From: Lysobacterales bacterium
GTDB taxonomy: Bacteria > Pseudomonadota > Gammaproteobacteria > Xanthomonadales > S139-57
Direction: 5' to 3'
DNA length: 16,780 nucleotides
NCBI GenBank assembly: GCA_026993285.1
Contig: JALWTZ010000293.1
Location: forward strand, 1-16,780
Shown one piece after another: positions 8,299 through 14,000 of this stretch. How positions within the stretch are numbered: position 1 is the first letter of the stretch; every line of letters starts with the position of its first letter. The notes beneath the pieces were generated by a model that was not told the DNA's origin, did no database searches, and saw only the letters and a list, made by a program, of their open reading frames with translations. The translations under genes were made by a program, and so were the position numbers.

Positions 8299-10050
8299 TC
8301 ACTGATTCAGGGTGGTATTGGGCAATGCCCGGATGGCCCTGAAGGTTCCGGAAACGAAAATCGGGTTCTTGTGCAGGCCGGTGATGGTTTCCTCGAAAGT
8401 ACCACCCATCATTTCACTGCCCCATTCCGGCGGTGTGGAACCACCATCCGGCACCGTGGGTGTGAAGGTGAATTTCATGCTGCGGGTCACCCGGTAGGCC
8501 TCTTCCCGGTACTGCAAAAACTGGGCATCCAGATTGTCGTGATCCGGATGGTACTTGTGCAGGAAGGGGTTGGTGGGGAAGTCCGGTGCCAACTCCAGCG
8601 TGGTCTGCATGACCTGGTTGACAGCGAATGTGCCGGTCATCGGCCATTCGTTGCCGGGGAAGTCATAAGCCACCGTGCTTTGTCTGCGGCCTACCGCCTG
8701 CCCATCACGCAAGGAGACACCCGAATAGTTGGCGATCAGCGCCGGATCGGTCAATACGACTTTTCTCGGCGGAGTTACAATTTCCTGCAGGGTCGGGTCG
8801 TTTACGCTGGGTGCATAAACCGGGGCGGTTTCCATCAGGAAGACTTCCTTCAACAATTTGATTTCCCCGAAAGCGTTAACATGAAACAGGAATTTCAGCG
8901 GGAATTTCTGCGCGGTTGGTTCTGGCGTCACACCGGCTTGCTGGGATTCCGAAACCGCATCCACGACGACTTGCCCGATCCACAGACCCGCATAGGGATT
9001 AACCGCTGTTGTGGCCTTGAGCCCGCCCCTGGCGGCTACCGTAGTGGTCTGTGGCTGTGTGCGCTCGGCACGAATCACAAAACGGCGAACAAAGCCCTGC
9101 CCGTTGTTCAACTCGATGATTTCCTCATAGGTATCCTGGGTAAATTCTCCGCGGCGTACCGCCAGGGTGAACATCTTGTTCAAACCGGCAGTCATGTTGA
9201 GCGGGAAACCATCGGTCAGATCCGGGTAGGACAACTGCTGGGTACCGGGATCTTCCAGCTCATAGCCCAGCGGGGTGGTATCACCGGCCACCCGATTGAA
9301 GGTCACGGTGGCATCCGCCGTGCTTTCGTTGGCGATAACAATGGTGGCCTTGGATAGTGTGTTGTTGAAATCCAGTTCATCCCCGCCATCAATATCCAGG
9401 TTCAGCGGGCCCTGCCACTGGGAACTGCCGTTGGTATACACCCAATAGGCCTCGCCACGGTTGATGGTTTCGCCATAGGGGCTTTGCACGGCCTGCCAGT
9501 GCCCGTCGGCAGACAGCTTGAAAAACAGCATGTCGGCATGGGCCGGGGAATTTTCGAAATAGTCCCCCAGGCTGGGCGGGTTGTTCTCGTCTACCTCGAA
9601 ACCGGTCAGGGTATACCCGTCGGTAGCCCAGTTCTTGCGACGGAACAGGGGCTTGCCGGTCAGGGTAATGGTGTGGTTGGCGGTTCCTTCGATCTCCACC
9701 AGATAGGCCTGGTTGGCATTGAGCCGGTGCAGGTTGTTGAGGAAGGATTCCGGCCGCTTGGGCGGGAAATAGCCAAACCAGCCATCGAAGCTGAGCAACC
9801 CTTCGGCCGGGTCGGCCACAAAATCGGCCCCGGCCTGGGGTGGAATCCAGCGCCAGACACTGGCCACCGGCACATCCGCGAAGATGCGGTCGATGCGGTT
9901 TTCATCCGGTTCCACTTCCACATAGATGGCATTCCAGCCCGGATGCAATGTAATGGTTTGAGAGATGGAGGCGGCCAGTACCAGGCCACTCCAGGCCAGG
10001 GCAGTACCGGATACCAGCAGGGTTTGGATCAGTCTCTTGGCTACATTCAT
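8299..10050 (-). CDS. Secreted protein of unknown function with tandem 'GWN...YWV' modules (583 aa)
   Basis: It starts at an ATG with a strong Shine-Dalgarno site and ends at TGA 8301-8299. Residues 1-27 are a signal peptide (MNVAKRLIQT, then a hydrophobic core ending VLAA), so the protein is exported. Residues 35-132 begin LHPGWNAIYVEVEP and end NANQAYLVEIEG; residues about 140-215 repeat the pattern with DGYTLTGFEV and NRGEAYWVYTNG. The opening resembles the 'pGWN' motif seen in many secreted bacterial proteins. Residues 220-345 look beta-rich. From about 350 comes a separate section: NPYAGLWIGQVVVDAVSE, HVNAFGEIKLLKEVFLM, a block at 493-508 containing NPFLHKYHPDHDNLD, and EETITGLHKNPIFVSGTF near the end. 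The histidine/aspartate-rich block could bind metal (inference). I cannot name the family. It lies between the foldase and the giant gene, so it may be a partner of the giant protein. Confidence 0.85.
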   Translation of the reverse strand: MNVAKRLIQTLLVSGTALAWSGLVLAASISQTITLHPGWNAIYVEVEPDENRIDRIFADVPVASVWRWIPPQAGADFVADPAEGLLSFDGWFGYFPPKRPESFLNNLHRLNANQAYLVEIEGTANHTITLTGKPLFRRKNWATDGYTLTGFEVDENNPPSLGDYFENSPAHADMLFFKLSADGHWQAVQSPYGETINRGEAYWVYTNGSSQWQGPLNLDIDGGDELDFNNTLSKATIVIANESTADATVTFNRVAGDTTPLGYELEDPGTQQLSYPDLTDGFPLNMTAGLNKMFTLAVRRGEFTQDTYEEIIELNNGQGFVRRFVIRAERTQPQTTTVAARGGLKATTAVNPYAGLWIGQVVVDAVSESQQAGVTPEPTAQKFPLKFLFHVNAFGEIKLLKEVFLMETAPVYAPSVNDPTLQEIVTPPRKVVLTDPALIANYSGVSLRDGQAVGRRQSTVAYDFPGNEWPMTGTFAVNQVMQTTLELAPDFPTNPFLHKYHPDHDNLDAQFLQYREEAYRVTRSMKFTFTPTVPDGGSTPPEWGSEMMGGTFEETITGLHKNPIFVSGTFRAIRALPNTTLNQ

Positions 10051-11054
10051 TGCTTCAGCTCCTTGGTCAGGGCATGGCCGGGCATTGCGGGTGGGCCACC
10101 GGCCGGTTTGCCCCGGTTTTCTTCAACTTGCAGACGCTCGGGCCAGCTTTGCACGGCCTGGGCACCCAGATATTTCTCGAGAACCGCCTGTTTCATCTGC
10201 TCCCGTTTCTCCCGTCGCAGACGATAGGCCAGCGCCTGGCGCACTTCGTCCAGCCCACGGGCCCGGGGTGGTTCGTAGTTCTGCAACCGCACCAGAAACA
10301 GGCCCTTGTCGGTGCGTACGGGCGGGGCAATTTCTCCGGGGGTTTTCAGGGCAAACAGGGCATCCAGCACCGCATCGGGCAAGGCGGCATGGCCCTTTTG
10401 CAGCGGGTTGACCCAGGCCATGGCACCGCCCTGATAGCGGCTGGCACGGTGCTGGGAGTAGGTGCGGGCCAGATCACCCCAATGCGTAAGGTCCTCCGGC
10501 AATTGCCGGGCCTGTTGCAGGATTTCTTCGGCCTGTTTTTGCAAACGGGCCCAGGCCGCCTCGTCTTGCTGGTCCGGTGGCGCAGCCAGCAGGATGATGG
10601 CTGGCTTGTATCGGGCCGGGATGGCGAATTCATCCTGATGTAGCTGATAGTAGGCCTGGATTTCCTCATCCGTCAGACGGGTATCGGCCAGGGCCTTTTC
10701 CACCTTTTCCTTGACGAAGAGATTGATCTTCGCCCGCTCACAGGCTTCCTGCACATAGGGGTCGTCCGCCACACCGGCATTCTGCGCGGCCTCCAGCAGG
10801 CTGGCGCGTTCCACCAGTTCGGCCAGCAGGCCTTCCTGTTGCTGACGGTCCCGGTAGAGCATGGGGCTGCGTGCACGGCGCAACTGCACCACCCGGTCGA
10901 AGTCCTGCCGGGTAATCAACCGGTCTCCCACACGGGCGAGGATATCCGCTTCCGCCACCTGCTGCACCGGCGGCGGTGGGCGGTACTGGTTCCAGGCCAC
11001 GCCATAACCGGCGGCAAACAGGGCCACGGCGATCAATGCCAACTTGCCATTCAT
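10047..11054 (-). CDS. Membrane-anchored PpiC/SurA-like periplasmic foldase or chaperone (335 aa)
   Basis: Residues 5-21 form one hydrophobic segment followed by WNQYRPPPP, an N-terminal anchor or uncleaved signal that places the rest in the periplasm. Residues 36-145 form a helical SurA-N-like region ('ILARVGDRLITRQDFDRVV', 'LTDEEIQAYYQLHQDEF'). Residues 146-260 match a parvulin-type rotamase domain: DLARTYSQH...YQGGAMAWV (194-215), ALF.LKTPGEIAPPVRTDKG (231-251). Both usual parvulin histidines look replaced: the first strand reads YKPAIILLAAP (149-159) rather than ending in HIL, and the last reads KGLFLVRL (250-257) rather than G.HII. It may therefore be a chaperone with weak or no isomerase activity. 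The C-terminus is charged and proline-rich. It overlaps both neighbours by ATGA, which suggests a dedicated folding factor for the large secreted proteins of the operon. It is shorter than SurA and has a single parvulin domain. Confidence 0.88.
   Translation of the reverse strand: MNGKLALIAVALFAAGYGVAWNQYRPPPPVQQVAEADILARVGDRLITRQDFDRVVQLRRARSPMLYRDRQQQEGLLAELVERASLLEAAQNAGVADDPYVQEACERAKINLFVKEKVEKALADTRLTDEEIQAYYQLHQDEFAIPARYKPAIILLAAPPDQQDEAAWARLQKQAEEILQQARQLPEDLTHWGDLARTYSQHRASRYQGGAMAWVNPLQKGHAALPDAVLDALFALKTPGEIAPPVRTDKGLFLVRLQNYEPPRARGLDEVRQALAYRLRREKREQMKQAVLEKYLGAQAVQSWPERLQVEENRGKPAGGPPAMPGHALTKELKQ
10059..10064 (-). promoter_or_regulatory. Shine-Dalgarno site for the 583-aa gene
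   Basis: A near-perfect AAGGAG lies eight bases upstream of the ATG at 10050-10048, within the last codons of the foldase gene (TKELKQ). Together with the ATGA overlap it fixes the start and supports translational coupling. Confidence 0.8.
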
Positions 11055-14000
11055 GGTGCCGGGTCCTCGAAACCGTCCGCAAAGCGGGTATCGGATATGG
11101 TCAGGCTACGCTGAACCGTGTTGTTGCTGCCGTCCTTGTCCGCGTCACCCAGAACAACCGCAGCGGTGCCGGTGACATCCAGCTGGCCGTTGACGCTGAC
11201 ATCCAGATTGGCATCCAGCGTGGTGGTCAGGCTGACGGACGGGCGTTCCAGGCCATTGATGGGCCCCTGAATCACCACCGGGTTGCTGCCGGTCTGGCTG
11301 CAGGACGGGCAATTGCTCAGATCCAGCTGCACAGCGGAAGACAACAGGTTCTGATCCAGGTCGATCTGCAGGCTGAAGGTGCCCACATCGGCCGAACCGT
11401 GGTTCTCCACCTCGAAGACCAGAGTGAAGCTATCCCCCGGTACCAGATAGGCCGGTGCCTGGCTCAGGTAGGTCTCCAGATCCACGCTGGGCTGGAAGGT
11501 AGTGATTTCTTCCGCCACATTGTCATCCGGGAAGCTGTCCACCTGCAGGGCCTGGATTTCCGCCCGCGCGGTGCCCTGGCCCACGGTCAGGCCGCTGGCA
11601 TCGAAGGGCAGGGTCAAGCTGCCATTGGCCGGCATGTTGGCCGCAGTGGTATCCGGCAGGGCGCAGGCGATCTGGTTGCCGCTCTGCACACATCCGGGTG
11701 TCGCTTGCAGAATCAGTCCGCTGGTCACGGTAATCAGGATTTCCGGGTCGACCGCATCCGACGGCCCGTTCATCAACCAGTCGATGGTATAGCTCAAGGG
11801 CAGGTTGTTGTTGGCCAGCGTGTCATAGGGATCTTCCGAGTCACTCATGCCGGTGATGCTCAGATCCCCGGTGGGCTGTATGGTCACCGTCTGGCTGACG
11901 CTGTTGTTGCCCAGATCCGGATCCGTGACATCATCCGCCGCGCTCTGGTCTTCACGGGCGGTGGCCTCGAACAATGGTGTGGCATAGGCTTCCGAGGAAA
12001 GCAGCGCACCGTCGATGGTGATGCTTACCGAACCGCCTACCGGCAGGCTGAAGCCCGCGGGCAATGCGGGTAAGGTGTTGCCAGCAAATGGGCAGGTTCC
12101 ACCGCCGGATGCCGTACAGGAGGCATTGTTCACCACCAGCGCCGCAGGCAGGGTCAGTGCAGTCAGGCTGCTGTCATTGCTATGGCTGGGCCCGAGGTTG
12201 GTGATATCCAGCACGATCTGGGTGGAAGTACCCGGTACCCAGGTGCTGTCAACAGTCGCAGTCAGGGTAATGTCCGCTTCACCCGTGATGGTGATATCCA
12301 GTTGCGCCACATCGTCTGCCGGGTCATTCTCTATGGCACCGGTTTCGGTCACACCGGTGGCCACAAAACTCAACACCTGGTTGATAAAGCCGGGATCCAC
12401 ATCTCCATTGAAGACAAAGGTCAGCATGCTGCCCGGCGGCAGGGTGATCGACTGACTGGGCATGGCACCCGTGTCACCGGCCAGGTCACAACTGGCCACG
12501 CCATCATCCGTACAGGCCCAGTCTGCCGCCGTCCAGGCTCCGGTAACAGCCAGATCCAGGCTGCCAGCCAACAGGCTGCTAGGCCCGCCATTGCTGATGG
12601 TAGCCGTCACCTGCAGGGGCTCACCGGCTATGCTACGGCCATCGGTTTGCTGCAGGGTCACCACCATGTCGGTATGGACTTCCGGCGTATCCAGGCGGCT
12701 GACCGTGAGCAGGTTGTTGTTGCTGGCATCATCCACCGTCAGGCTGGCCGCAACATCCGTTCTGCGTTCCGGCGGCAGCTGGCCTGCGGCCAGGCTCAGA
12801 ACCAGTGTGGCACCGGCTTCCAGATCCACCAGCTGCTGTTGTGCTGCGGTTCCGGTCAGTTCCGATGTACAGGCTGCAAAACCGTTTTCCTGCCAGCGTT
12901 GCAGGCCGGCGATCACGCCACCAAGCAGCAGATTTTCCGTGTTGGGCAGTTGCACCAGCGCACGCACATCGGCCAGATGCGGATCACTGGTATCCCCATC
13001 GCCCATGCTGTGCAGCAGGCGCAGGGTGCCATCCACCACGGACCGGCGGAAGACCAGCAGTTCCGCGCTGCCGGCAGCCGACAGATAGAGACGGGAGGCA
13101 TCATCACTGAAGCCCATGGCGTAGGGGCCGCTGAAGGCCGGAATATCCGCCACGCCCGGCTCGATGGTCTGCACCAGCGTCAGTGTGGTGTCATTGACAG
13201 CCTTGGAGAAGACGAACAGGTTGCCACTGCCTTCGGCCAGTACATAGAGGAACCGCCCTTGCATGGTGCTGTGCAACTGGCTGGGCACACTCAGGCCTCG
13301 CAAGGTCTGGGTGCCGGTCGGTGTGGCAATGCTTGCGTTGTTGCGCACCACCTGCTGGTAGTTCAGCGCGCCGGTGGCAGTGTCGATCAGGAAGGCGCTG
13401 ATGGTGTCGGATACGCTGGAAGTGGCATAGAGCACCCGCCCGTCATCCGCCAGAGTCAGGGCATTCACGCCGCGCAGCACATTGCTGTCGGGGAAGACCG
13501 TATCAAAACCGTCCCGCTGCTGCCCTGCCCAGGTCAGTACGCCACTGACCGGGTCACGGTCAAATCGGTTGATGGTATCCGCACCACTGGAAGCCACATA
13601 GGCATGCAGGCCATCCGGAGTAATGGCGATATCCTGTGGATTGACCAGATTCACGGCCTGATCCGGTGTGTTTTCCATGCGCTGGATCAGTTCCAGCGTG
13701 CCGGTAAATACATCCCGCTGGAAGACCAGAATGCGGTTGCTTCCGGAGGCGAGCACATAGAGGGAGTCACCAGCGGGGCTCAGGCGCAGGGCCTGTGCAC
13801 CTGCCAGCCCTTCGACCAGCAGACCATTGCTGCTGTCACCTTCGTCCACTTGTTGCAGGGCTTGCGGTACGCCCGCATTGATCACCCAGCTGAGCAGGTG
13901 ACCGTTGCTGCTGTCCAGACCATAGAGGTGCTTGCCATCCGCGCTGGGCAGCAGGTGATCCAGCTGGCTGATACGGGTATCGGCATCCAGTTGTATCCAG

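Noticed and set aside
10047..11054. Naming the foldase surA, ppiD or prsA
   Set aside because: It has one parvulin domain, lacks the usual histidines, and is in an unusual context. The general family is clear, but the specific gene name is not supported.
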